Origin: Pseudorhodoplanes sp.
Lineage (GTDB): Bacteria; Pseudomonadota; Alphaproteobacteria; Rhizobiales; Xanthobacteraceae
DNA length: 64,000 nucleotides
Reading direction: 5' to 3'
NCBI GenBank assembly: GCA_032027085.1
Contig: JAVSMS010000001.1
Coordinates: 3,369,126-3,433,125 of the forward strand
Made by a program: the position numbers and the translations under genes. Below, one piece after another: positions 19,257 to 27,296 of the stretch (position 1 is its first letter; every line of letters starts with the position of its first letter). The notes below the pieces were generated by a model. That model was not told the DNA's origin. It saw only the letters and a list, made by a program, of their open reading frames with translations, and searched no databases.

Positions 19257-19988
19257 TCAAGGCTTGCGGCAGAGGAAGACCTTTTCGCCGCGAATGAGCC
19301 CGTGCCGGGACACGTCAGGCTCGACCGCGGTGAATTCCTCGACGCCAAAGCCTGGCGCCTTCAGGCGATCGCGGAAGTCATGGCCGAACATGCGGATGTG
19401 ATCTTCCTGGTTGAAATAGAGAGTCCGCTCCGCATCGCTCCCGGCCTTGGAGGCGTCGATGAAGCTTTGGTCCCATCCCTCGATCAGCGGCACCATGATC
19501 AGCGCCACGCCGCCCGGCTTCACGATGCGATAAAGTTCCGGAATGGCGCGGCTGTCGTCGACATGCTCGAGCACATGCGAGCAATAGACGAGATCGAATG
19601 AATCGTCGGGCAGGTCGATCTTCTCGATGTTGATTGTGAGATCACCGACGCCCGGCCGAAAGTCGCAGGTGACGTAGCGCTTCGGCTTGCGGCTGAGGAT
19701 ATAGTCGCGCATGCCCGGCTCCGGCGCGAAATGCAGGATTTCTTTTCCCTCAAAGAGCCTCTTGGCGCGGTCGCAGAGCGCGATCAGACGATGCCGTTCG
19801 AGGCTGCGGCAGCGCGGACAGCGCGAATCGATGTTCGCGCCCAGATGCAGCGGATTGTCGAAGGCGAAGAAGCGCCCCTTATAGCCGCAGACGGAGCATT
19901 CCCGGGGAAACTTGCCGAACAGAGCGCCGGCGATTTTGACGCCGTATTTCACTGCGCCGAGGTAGGAGCGGAGGGCGTTGGACATCAT
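19257..19988 (-). CDS. class I SAM-dependent methyltransferase with N-terminal zinc ribbon
   Basis: A 243-residue protein. The N-terminus has four cysteines in a ribbon pattern (CSVCGYKG ... CPRCRSLERHRL). The methyltransferase domain follows, with the SAM-binding region ILHFAPEPG, the acidic strand YVTCDF, and the motif FDLVYCSHVLEHVDD plus LYRIVKPGGVALIMVPL, as in Methyltransf_11 proteins. Position at the edge of the polysaccharide locus and on the same strand as most of it suggests methylation of a sugar or lipid carrier intermediate (inference). The substrate is not readable. Confidence 0.8.
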   Translation of the reverse strand: MMSNALRSYLGAVKYGVKIAGALFGKFPRECSVCGYKGRFFAFDNPLHLGANIDSRCPRCRSLERHRLIALCDRAKRLFEGKEILHFAPEPGMRDYILSRKPKRYVTCDFRPGVGDLTINIEKIDLPDDSFDLVYCSHVLEHVDDSRAIPELYRIVKPGGVALIMVPLIEGWDQSFIDASKAGSDAERTLYFNQEDHIRMFGHDFRDRLKAPGFGVEEFTAVEPDVSRHGLIRGEKVFLCRKP

Positions 19989-20087
19989 GGGGATTGCGGC
20001 TCGCCATCGTGATTGAATGGCGCATACCCTGCGACAAAATGAATAAGAAACATCTACGGCCTGCGCTCAGAGTGAGTTAACGCAAGC

Positions 20088-21368
20088 TTACGCCCGGGCT
20101 GCCCTGATCGGTCCGCGAATGAGCGCAGCAACAGAGAATGCGACGCTGACGGCGAATATGGCTGCATAGCCCCACAAGAAACCCGTGATGTCGAGTCGCA
20201 TGGCGAGGACGATCGCCGTCATGGCCGTGACCGCGACGGCAAAGCCGGCGGCAATCGCGGCGAGCTGCCGGAAATAGCCGGTATGGAGGAGGAGGGAATT
20301 GGACACGGTCTGGGCGAGATTGCAGAGCAGCAGCAGGATCAGGATCGGAGTCGTGGCCGGCGGCATGACGGCGGCGGGGCCAAGCAGCAGCGCAAAAAGC
20401 TGCTCGCCCGCGAAGAGGAGAAGGCCACACAGTGCCATGGCGGGCAGGCTGCATAACGCCGTCGCCATCAGCGTCGCTTTGACGACGGCCGGCTGGTCCT
20501 TCTCTGCCAGGGCGCGGGTCTGACGCGGCACCATGACGTCGCAGCCGGCGGCGTAGATGATCATGGTGCCGCGGAACACCTTGAACGTGGTGTCGAGGAT
20601 GATGGTCGGCGCACCGAGCCCGAACGCCAGCGGCACGACAAGATAGGGAATGTTCGCGGAATAATATTCGGCGCCGGCAAAGGCACCGGTCCGGAAGGCT
20701 TCCTTTTTGTTTCTGCGGAAGAACGAGCGAAAGCCCGCGACCACGCCGCCGTGCGGCCATGTCAGCGCCTGCCGCCGTGTAAGCCGCAGGATACCGGACG
20801 CGAGGATTGCCGCCCATAGCAGGTTGGCGAGAATGAGGAAAACAGTCAGCGGCAAGCCGGCAAGCATCGCCAGCATTAGCGCGATATGCCCGATGCGGCG
20901 GATCGCTTCATGCGTCTCGAAGAAGATGAATTCGTCAATGGCCATGCTCACAAAGCGCACCACGAACCAGACGAGATTCAGCGACACGAACATGAAGAAT
21001 AGCGCAAATTCGAACGCGTGCAGGATCGGCTGCGCGCGCATCATCATCACGAAGAAGCAGAGCGCGGTTCCGCAAAGAACGGCTGCGGCATAGAGGCTGA
21101 TCACGGCCGTCGATTGCCCGGCGACGGCGCGCGCCTTGCGGCCGGCAAGGAAGGCGTCGCGCTGACGCACGTACAGGATGCGGGCTAGACCAAGATCGAA
21201 AAGCCACAAAGATACGCCGAGCGTGCCGACGATGATGAACAGCGAGAACCGCTCCGGATCGAGCACGCGCGCAAAGACGAAAGTCTGGATCAGCCCTGCC
21301 GCCAAAGCGCCGCCCGCCGTCGACGACCGCAGGAGGAGATAGGGAATGGACAGGAAACGGCTGCTCAT
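20088..21368 (-). CDS. polysaccharide flippase-like membrane protein (Wzx/MATE fold)
   Basis: A 426-residue polytopic membrane protein with about a dozen hydrophobic segments and short basic loops (RRNKKEAFR, RQTRALAEKDQ). The first segment LIQTFVFARVLDPERFSLFI resembles the start of Wzx/polysaccharide_synt proteins. Such proteins flip undecaprenyl-linked repeat units across the inner membrane. The locus around it (initiating transferase, Wzy-like polymerase, Wza-like export protein) supports the assignment. Sequence identity within this family is low, so the call rests on topology and context. Confidence 0.72.
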   Translation of the reverse strand: MSSRFLSIPYLLLRSSTAGGALAAGLIQTFVFARVLDPERFSLFIIVGTLGVSLWLFDLGLARILYVRQRDAFLAGRKARAVAGQSTAVISLYAAAVLCGTALCFFVMMMRAQPILHAFEFALFFMFVSLNLVWFVVRFVSMAIDEFIFFETHEAIRRIGHIALMLAMLAGLPLTVFLILANLLWAAILASGILRLTRRQALTWPHGGVVAGFRSFFRRNKKEAFRTGAFAGAEYYSANIPYLVVPLAFGLGAPTIILDTTFKVFRGTMIIYAAGCDVMVPRQTRALAEKDQPAVVKATLMATALCSLPAMALCGLLLFAGEQLFALLLGPAAVMPPATTPILILLLLCNLAQTVSNSLLLHTGYFRQLAAIAAGFAVAVTAMTAIVLAMRLDITGFLWGYAAIFAVSVAFSVAALIRGPIRAARA

Positions 21369-21562
21369 AAAGGACGTCCGGTGGCGCTGGCAGTCTCGCG
21401 ACGGCTGATGGCCGTCGAGCCGCGCACGGCCGGGGCACCAGGCCGCGAGCTAAAACGCTAGAACGGCAGGTCTGAAGAAATCGCTTAAAGGGCTGTTCTA
21501 TAGCGGTCTCACGGATCGTTTACCCCAAGGCCGTAAGACAGGTCGCCGATCGGGAACCCTTT

Positions 21563-22414
21563 ATGCCTGCAACCGACCATAATCCTGCCGTCAGCGTCGT
21601 CGTGCCCTGCTACAACGGGGCCCGGTTCATCGACCAGTTGATGGCAACGCTGGCGGCCCAGACATTCCGCGATTTCGAAATCATCATCGTCGACGACGGG
21701 TCGGGCGAAGAAACGCGCGCCAAACTCGACAGCCTTGGCCCTACGGTGCGCGTCATTCACCAGGTCAATCAGGGGCCCGGCGCCGCCCGCAATACCGGCA
21801 TCGAGGCGGCCCGCGCGGAGATCGTGCTCGCCCTCGATTGCGACGATCTGCTTGAGCCAAGCTATCTGGCGGAGACGGTGCCGGTCATGCAGGCCGCGCC
21901 GGCGGATGTCGGCCTTCTTTTGACGCATGAGCGCATGTCCGGCCTGCGGCAGGGTGTCGAGGAACATTACTTCAAATTCTTCGATCAGTTGTTCATCAAT
22001 CGCGTTCCCTCCTGCCTGATGATGCGCAAGGAAGCTTGGCGCAACGCCGGGGGCTATGACGCGGCGATGCGCGAGGGCTATGAGGACTGGGAATTCACGA
22101 TCGCGATGGCCGCGGCGGGTTATCGCTGCATTGAAATTCCCAAGCCGCTCTTCATCTACCGCGTCAGCAATGACGGGCTGCTGCTGCGGCTGTCGTCCAA
22201 GCTGCATGCGCAGCTCTGGGCTCGCATTCGGCGTAAGCACCGCGATCTCTATCGTCTTCCGGCTTTGCTTCGCCTGTGGTGGACTTCACGACATCAGCCC
22301 GGAGAAATGAGCCTCGGACGCGCTTTTGCGCTGTTGACGGCCGGGACGCTGTTGCCTGATCGCTCGTTCAATGCGTTAATCAACCGGGTGCGGGCGCTTA
22401 AAATGGCGCAGTAA
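21563..22414 (+). CDS. glycosyltransferase family 2
   Basis: A 283-residue GT-A fold enzyme. The N-terminus shows VSVVVPCYNGARFIDQLMATL, IIIVDDGSGEETRAKLDSL, then GPGAARNTGIEAARAEIVLALDCDDLLEPSYL with the DxD-like metal site DCDD. A later acidic motif YEDWEFTIAMAAAG matches the ED-x catalytic region of GT2 enzymes. It is the only gene of the locus core on the plus strand. It probably adds a sugar to the lipid-linked repeat unit on the cytoplasmic side; donor and acceptor are unknown. Confidence 0.9.
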   Translation: MPATDHNPAVSVVVPCYNGARFIDQLMATLAAQTFRDFEIIIVDDGSGEETRAKLDSLGPTVRVIHQVNQGPGAARNTGIEAARAEIVLALDCDDLLEPSYLAETVPVMQAAPADVGLLLTHERMSGLRQGVEEHYFKFFDQLFINRVPSCLMMRKEAWRNAGGYDAAMREGYEDWEFTIAMAAAGYRCIEIPKPLFIYRVSNDGLLLRLSSKLHAQLWARIRRKHRDLYRLPALLRLWWTSRHQPGEMSLGRAFALLTAGTLLPDRSFNALINRVRALKMAQ

Positions 22415-22433
22415 TGATCCCGCCTATTGTTTT

Positions 22434-23723
22434 TTAGCATGCCACTCGCACTATCGTGCGATCAGTGAATGGCGGGTTCCTCCGCTGCCGGCGCGCGTAA
22501 TTGGTCGTTGCCGCTGACATCCCCCAGATCACACCGAGCAGCAGGTAATAGTGGCGCCAGTGATCGGTATCAACGATTGCACTTTCGAGACACAGCCCGA
22601 AATAGCTTGCAAACGTGACGATCAGGAAGTCCTGCCAAGGAGCGCGAATCAGCGCGGCGCGAAATCCGATCGCGAGGGTGGTTAGCACCATCGCAATGTA
22701 GATGCTACCGCCAAGCCATCCGTGATTCAGCATGGTTCCAAGATACGAGTTATGCGACACGAGGCCGTATTGTACGGCAAAGACCCAAGGGCCCATTCCA
22801 TTCCAGTGGTCAAGCATCTCTTCGATGCTGCGCTGCTGGATATTGAAACGGCTGCCTTCGGTGCCCGTGTCGTAGGACTGCAGAAGAGTGGCCCTTTGCA
22901 GGAACATCTGGCGGACTTCGTCGATCGAGACCAGGATGGTCACCAGAACCGCGACCACGGCGACGGCGACGAGACTGGATAGCACAATGCGTCGCCGAGC
23001 GGCATGACTGGATCGCGTGACGAGCAGCAGTAGAATCATGGTCGTCGCGGAAACGGCAAAATGACCCCAGGCTCCGCGCGAGAAGGCGAGCAGGAGTCCA
23101 AAGAGGATGATGAAACCGGAAACGACATAGCGGAGCTTGAATTCTCCGGCAAGAAAGCGCTCACCGATCATCAGCAGGGGCATGATCAGGAAGGGGCCAA
23201 AAATATTTGGGTCCTTGAATGTAGAAACGGCGCGGTTGTTCATGATGAACACGTCGGAGCCGGCAAAGACCTTAAAGTAACCGGCGATGCCGAGCAGCGC
23301 CGCAATCGTGGCGGCCGAAACATAGCCCGCACGCAGAATGCGGTAGCGCCGTTCGCAATCAGACGAGAAGACGACGGCCATGATCATGCCACTCAACCCT
23401 AGATAGGTCGAGATCATCATGAAGGTGACCCCGTCCTTAAAATCGAGCACCTGCATCAGCGACATGAAACCGCCAATCTCGAAGACCAGCAGCATGATCA
23501 CCAGAGGCATCACCTTGTAGTCGATGGGTACCCGCGCAAACAGGCATGCGACGCCAAGCAGCAAGACAAGGAACTCATAAGGGGCCGGCTGCACCGTGGT
23601 AAGAAAGCTCGACAGGATGCAGATATACAGGAGCGCCTCGAGGATTTTGACCCCAAGCGGCTTTGTGTGGCCAAGTGAAAAGGACGTCGGCGCGGCGGGC
23701 CGGGCCTCATCCAGGGTAATCAA
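22434..23723 (-). CDS. O-antigen ligase/polymerase-type membrane protein (Wzy-like)
   Basis: A 429-residue membrane protein with many hydrophobic helices. Near the C-terminus it has the periplasmic-loop pattern of the Wzy_C/O-antigen ligase family, VSHNSYLGTMLNHGWLGG. Others in the family polymerise lipid-linked repeat units or ligate polymers. In a locus with a flippase-like protein and a co-polymerase, the polymerase role is favoured. Its ATG overlaps the stop of the next gene upstream on this strand (ATGA), so it is coupled to the initiating transferase. Confidence 0.82.
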   Translation of the reverse strand: MITLDEARPAAPTSFSLGHTKPLGVKILEALLYICILSSFLTTVQPAPYEFLVLLLGVACLFARVPIDYKVMPLVIMLLVFEIGGFMSLMQVLDFKDGVTFMMISTYLGLSGMIMAVVFSSDCERRYRILRAGYVSAATIAALLGIAGYFKVFAGSDVFIMNNRAVSTFKDPNIFGPFLIMPLLMIGERFLAGEFKLRYVVSGFIILFGLLLAFSRGAWGHFAVSATTMILLLLVTRSSHAARRRIVLSSLVAVAVVAVLVTILVSIDEVRQMFLQRATLLQSYDTGTEGSRFNIQQRSIEEMLDHWNGMGPWVFAVQYGLVSHNSYLGTMLNHGWLGGSIYIAMVLTTLAIGFRAALIRAPWQDFLIVTFASYFGLCLESAIVDTDHWRHYYLLLGVIWGMSAATTNYARRQRRNPPFTDRTIVRVAC

Positions 23724-25273
23724 TAGGCGTTCTCGGTTTTCAGTAGCGCGAATGGCGTGATCGCCACGATGTAAAGGTCGAATAGCACCGACCAGTTTTC
23801 GATATAGTAAAGATCGTATTCGACGCGCTTCTGTATCTTTTCCTGGGTATCGGTCTCGCCGCGCCAGCCATTCACCTGTGCCCAGCCGGTGACGCCGGGC
23901 TTGACGCGATGGCGCGCGAAATAGCCGTCCACGACTTCGTCATAGAGCCGAGTTTCGGCCTTGGCATTGACCGCGTGCGGGCGCGGGCCGACCAGTGACA
24001 GGTTGCCCTTGAATACCACGTTGACGAGCTGCGGTAGCTCATCAAGGCTCGCCTTGCGGATAAAGCGGCCGACGCGGGTGACGCGCGGATCGTTCTTGGT
24101 GACGAGCTTGGAGGCGGTCGCGTCAGTGGCATCGACATACATCGAGCGGAACTTAAAGACCTCGATCATGTCGTTGTTGAAGCCGTAGCGCTTCTGCTTG
24201 AACAGCACCGGTCCGCGGCTGTCGAGCTTGATGGCGATGGCGATGACGGCCATGACCGGCAAGGCAAACAGAAGGGCGAGGCCGCCGATGACCTTGTCGA
24301 ACAGCCATTTCATTACAACGTCCCAGTCCGCCATCGGGCGGTCGAAGACATCGAGCACCGGTACATTGCCGATATAGGAATAGGAGCGGGGGCGGAAACG
24401 CAGCTTGTTCAGGTGCGCCGCAAGCCGAATATCGAGAGGCAGCACCCAGAGCTTCTTCAGCATCTGCAGGATGCGGGTTTCGGCCGTGAACGGCAGCGAG
24501 AAGATCACAAGATCGATGCGCGTGCGGCGCGCGAATTCCACGAAATCGTCGACAGTGCCGAGTTTCTCGAGGCCGCCGCATGTGGTGGGCGAGCGGTCGT
24601 CGTTGCGGTCGTCAAAAACGCCGACGATCTGCACGTCGCTGTCTTCCTGGTGTCGCAATGCTGCGATCAGATTGGCGCCAGGTTCGCCGCCGCCGACGAT
24701 CACCGTCCGCCGCGTCAGCCGCCCGTCATGGATCCAGCTACGCACAAGCGCGTAGAGAGCGGCCCGCTCGGCCAGCAGCACCGCAAGGCCGGCAGCGTAA
24801 AACGCGATTGCCCAGACCCGCGAGAATAGGACATCGAATTTTCCGAGAAACGATACCCCGGCTGCGATCAGGAACACGATCGACCAGGCCGAGAAGAGCC
24901 GCGCCATCTGGCTGACGGGGCGGAACGCATGCACCTGATAGATGTCGGCGGCCTGGAACGCGACAATGCTCAGCGCCGTGATCCCTGCTATCGCCGCGCC
25001 ATACGTCCAGCTAAATCCATGCTGTGGGACGACATAGGCGAGATATAGAACGCTGCCCACCAGCGCGATCAGCACGCATTCGATCGCACGCACAAAACCG
25101 GCAATGACAATTGGCGAATAGGCCGGGCGCGGCTGGACAGCAGCGGCAGCGAGCGCGGCCGGCGACAGCTTTCTGGGGCCGCGCGACAATGCCGCGCCGC
25201 CGGACATTGTTGCCGATGCAGCCGATGCCGCGCTCAGCATTTCGCGAGCGTTCAACTCAACCATACGCGCCAC
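23720..25273 (-). CDS. undecaprenyl-phosphate sugar phosphotransferase (WcaJ/PssY type)
   Basis: A 517-residue polyprenyl glycosylphosphotransferase that would load the first sugar-1-phosphate on undecaprenyl phosphate. After a disordered start come four hydrophobic segments and a Rossmann-like CoA_binding_3 domain ([17 protein letters not shown]). The C-terminal bacterial sugar transferase domain has [55 protein letters not shown] and [20 protein letters not shown]. The usual Asp-Glu of the catalytic DELPQL motif is intact. It probably starts synthesis of the exopolysaccharide repeat. Whether glucose or galactose is used cannot be told. Confidence 0.92.
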   Translation of the reverse strand: MARMVELNAREMLSAASAASATMSGGAALSRGPRKLSPAALAAAAVQPRPAYSPIVIAGFVRAIECVLIALVGSVLYLAYVVPQHGFSWTYGAAIAGITALSIVAFQAADIYQVHAFRPVSQMARLFSAWSIVFLIAAGVSFLGKFDVLFSRVWAIAFYAAGLAVLLAERAALYALVRSWIHDGRLTRRTVIVGGGEPGANLIAALRHQEDSDVQIVGVFDDRNDDRSPTTCGGLEKLGTVDDFVEFARRTRIDLVIFSLPFTAETRILQMLKKLWVLPLDIRLAAHLNKLRFRPRSYSYIGNVPVLDVFDRPMADWDVVMKWLFDKVIGGLALLFALPVMAVIAIAIKLDSRGPVLFKQKRYGFNNDMIEVFKFRSMYVDATDATASKLVTKNDPRVTRVGRFIRKASLDELPQLVNVVFKGNLSLVGPRPHAVNAKAETRLYDEVVDGYFARHRVKPGVTGWAQVNGWRGETDTQEKIQKRVEYDLYYIENWSVLFDLYIVAITPFALLKTENAY

Positions 25274-25366
25274 CCTGACGAGGCTATTGTCGCGCGGTTG
25301 GTCCGCGCGCCGCCTCTTTGTCGGGACGGTCCTATCGGAAAAATTTCAACAAAAGCTTATGTGAAT

Positions 25367-26509
25367 TTAGCTTTTGCAGGCGGCAATCGCGGAGCGATAG
25401 GCGCGGATTCCGTTTTCGACCATGTTTGCGACGGAAAAGTTGGTGCGGATGCGCTCCTGCAACAAGCGGGCGTTGGCAGTCATGCTTTCCGGATGGTTAA
25501 CGCAATCCATCAAAGTCTTCGCAAGTATGGTGCTGTCGCCCGCTGTGATGAGAAGATCGCTTTGTGGTCCGAAGATTTCGGGAATGCCCCCGACATTGGT
25601 GGCAATCAGCGGTTTGCCCGCAGCGGCTATTTCCAGCACGATATAGGGCAGGGATTCCTTGCGCGACGGCACCACGACAATCCGGCCCAGCGCAAAAGCC
25701 TTTCGCGCCGGCATTGGCGACCTGAACCGGACGGCGTCCGTCAGTCCCAGCCGTTTCGCCTGTTCGACAATCTCTTGCCGGGCCGGTCCGTCGCCCACAA
25801 TCGTGGCCGTCAACGGCATTTTCGCCTGCCGCGATATGGCGATGGCGTCGAGCAGGATGTCCACGCCTTTGATGTCGCGCAACTCGCCGATATAGAGAAG
25901 GTCCGTTGCATCCGGCTCCAAGGCGACGTCCGCAAACTCGGCTTCACCGACGCCGTTCGTCACTACCTCGATCATGCCACGCGGATCGCCGATCAGGCTC
26001 CGGAAGCTTTGCTCGGCGAAGTCGCTTTCGAACAGAAACAGGTCGGTCCGCGCCCGCAGGATTTTTTCCAGCGTGATGTAGAGGAAGCCGACCGGAGTCT
26101 GCGGCCGGTAATGCAGGCTGCCGCCGTGCGGCGTGTAGACGGTGATGGCGTGGCCTTTGGATGCGAGCCGTGCATAAGCCGCGCCCTTTGCGCCATGACC
26201 GTGCACGACATCGGGGCGGGTTTGGCTGATGCGCTGCGACGTATGAAGAACAACCTGAATGTCGCCGAAGCCGATATGGCGGCTCATGGGAATGCGTGTG
26301 ATGCCCAATGCGCATCGGTCCGCAATGCGCGCCAACGCGTTCACTGCCTGCGCGCCGCCCGTGATACTGTCGGTAATCAGGCCGATCTGATGGCCACGCG
26401 CGGACTGTCCCTCAACCAGATCGATGACGTGCCGGAACAATCCTCCGACCGGCGAGCGGAACACATGAAGGATTTTCAGTGCGCAGTCCTGGCCCGGCAT
26501 CACAGCCAT
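25367..26509 (-). CDS. glycosyltransferase family 4
   Basis: A 380-residue GT-B enzyme. The N-terminal domain begins ILHVFRSPVGGLFRHVIDLVEGQ, with VVHGHGAKGAAYARL typical of GT4. The C-terminal domain has LLYIGELRDIKGVDILLDAI, TATIVGDGPARQEI and the donor-binding acid motif VVPSRKESLPYIVLEIAAAGKPLIATNVGGIPE, in which the E-x7-E pair is present. The start overlaps the end of the export-protein gene (first ATG 26509; an ATG at 26500 gives a TGATG overlap). It likely adds a sugar to the repeat unit. Confidence 0.9.
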   Translation of the reverse strand: MAVMPGQDCALKILHVFRSPVGGLFRHVIDLVEGQSARGHQIGLITDSITGGAQAVNALARIADRCALGITRIPMSRHIGFGDIQVVLHTSQRISQTRPDVVHGHGAKGAAYARLASKGHAITVYTPHGGSLHYRPQTPVGFLYITLEKILRARTDLFLFESDFAEQSFRSLIGDPRGMIEVVTNGVGEAEFADVALEPDATDLLYIGELRDIKGVDILLDAIAISRQAKMPLTATIVGDGPARQEIVEQAKRLGLTDAVRFRSPMPARKAFALGRIVVVPSRKESLPYIVLEIAAAGKPLIATNVGGIPEIFGPQSDLLITAGDSTILAKTLMDCVNHPESMTANARLLQERIRTNFSVANMVENGIRAYRSAIAACKS

Positions 26510-27174
26510 CTCTCGCTGATGGTGACGGTGTCGCCGGGGCGGATCGGATAATTGAGCGGCACGTTCTGGCGCAGCATCTGGCCGTTGATGTTGCGGGTGA
26601 CGGTGATCTTCTTCCTGTCGGCGCGCGGGGCATAGCCGCCGGCAATCGCCACCGCGCTCTCCGCCGTCATGTTGGCGACGTAAGGGTATTGGCCGGGCGC
26701 GTTGACCTCGCCGAGGATGAAGAAGGGCCGGTAGGCTTCGACCTCCACCGACACATGCGGCTGGCGGATATAGCCGTCCTGCAGCCGCGCGGCGATGGCG
26801 CGGGCGAGCTCGGCGGTGGTGAAGCCGCGCGCGGCGACCGGCCCGACCAGGGACAGCGAGATATTGCCGGCGGCGTCGACGATGTAGGAATTCGTCAGAC
26901 CGTCCTGGCCGAACACCTGCACCCGCAGCCGGTCGCCGGAATCAAGCCGGTAGGGTTCGATCGGCAGTCCCGCGGGCTGTGCCGGCAGATAGGGATCGAC
27001 AGCCGAGGTCGGGACCGGAGCGGGCTGCGCCACCGGCGCCGGCACATAGGGCCCGCCGACGGCGGCCTGCGGCACATAGGCATAGGTCGCAACCCCGCGC
27101 CGCGCGCAGCCGGCGGCGGCCAGCGCGGCCAGCATCACCGCCAATACGCGGTTCCAACGCGTCAAACGCCGCAT
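26500..27174 (-). CDS. polysaccharide export outer-membrane lipoprotein (Wza/OPX family)
   Basis: A 224-residue secreted lipoprotein: a basic start (MRRLTRWNR), hydrophobic stretch and lipobox AAAGC. A proline-rich linker follows, then the Poly_export domain (YRLDSGDRLRVQVFGQDGLTN, SLSLVGPVAARGFTTAELARAIAARLQ) and a SLBB-like repeat (FFILGEVNAPGQYPYV, TAESAVAIAGGY). It is shorter than E. coli Wza, which has an extra C-terminal helix forming the outer membrane pore; here the protein ends at SERWL without that helix. It is divergent from the co-polymerase gene, 122 bases apart. Confidence 0.9.
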   Translation of the reverse strand: MRRLTRWNRVLAVMLAALAAAGCARRGVATYAYVPQAAVGGPYVPAPVAQPAPVPTSAVDPYLPAQPAGLPIEPYRLDSGDRLRVQVFGQDGLTNSYIVDAAGNISLSLVGPVAARGFTTAELARAIAARLQDGYIRQPHVSVEVEAYRPFFILGEVNAPGQYPYVANMTAESAVAIAGGYAPRADRKKITVTRNINGQMLRQNVPLNYPIRPGDTVTISERWL

Positions 27175-27296
27175 CTGAAGAATCCGGGGCCGAAAAGTTA
27201 AACCTGATTAGCGGTACGCGTGGTTAACGTTGCCTTACCGCCCTAAAAGCGCAGGCTTGTGCAATACGCCGGAGCCGGATTAACCCCGCGGAAACC

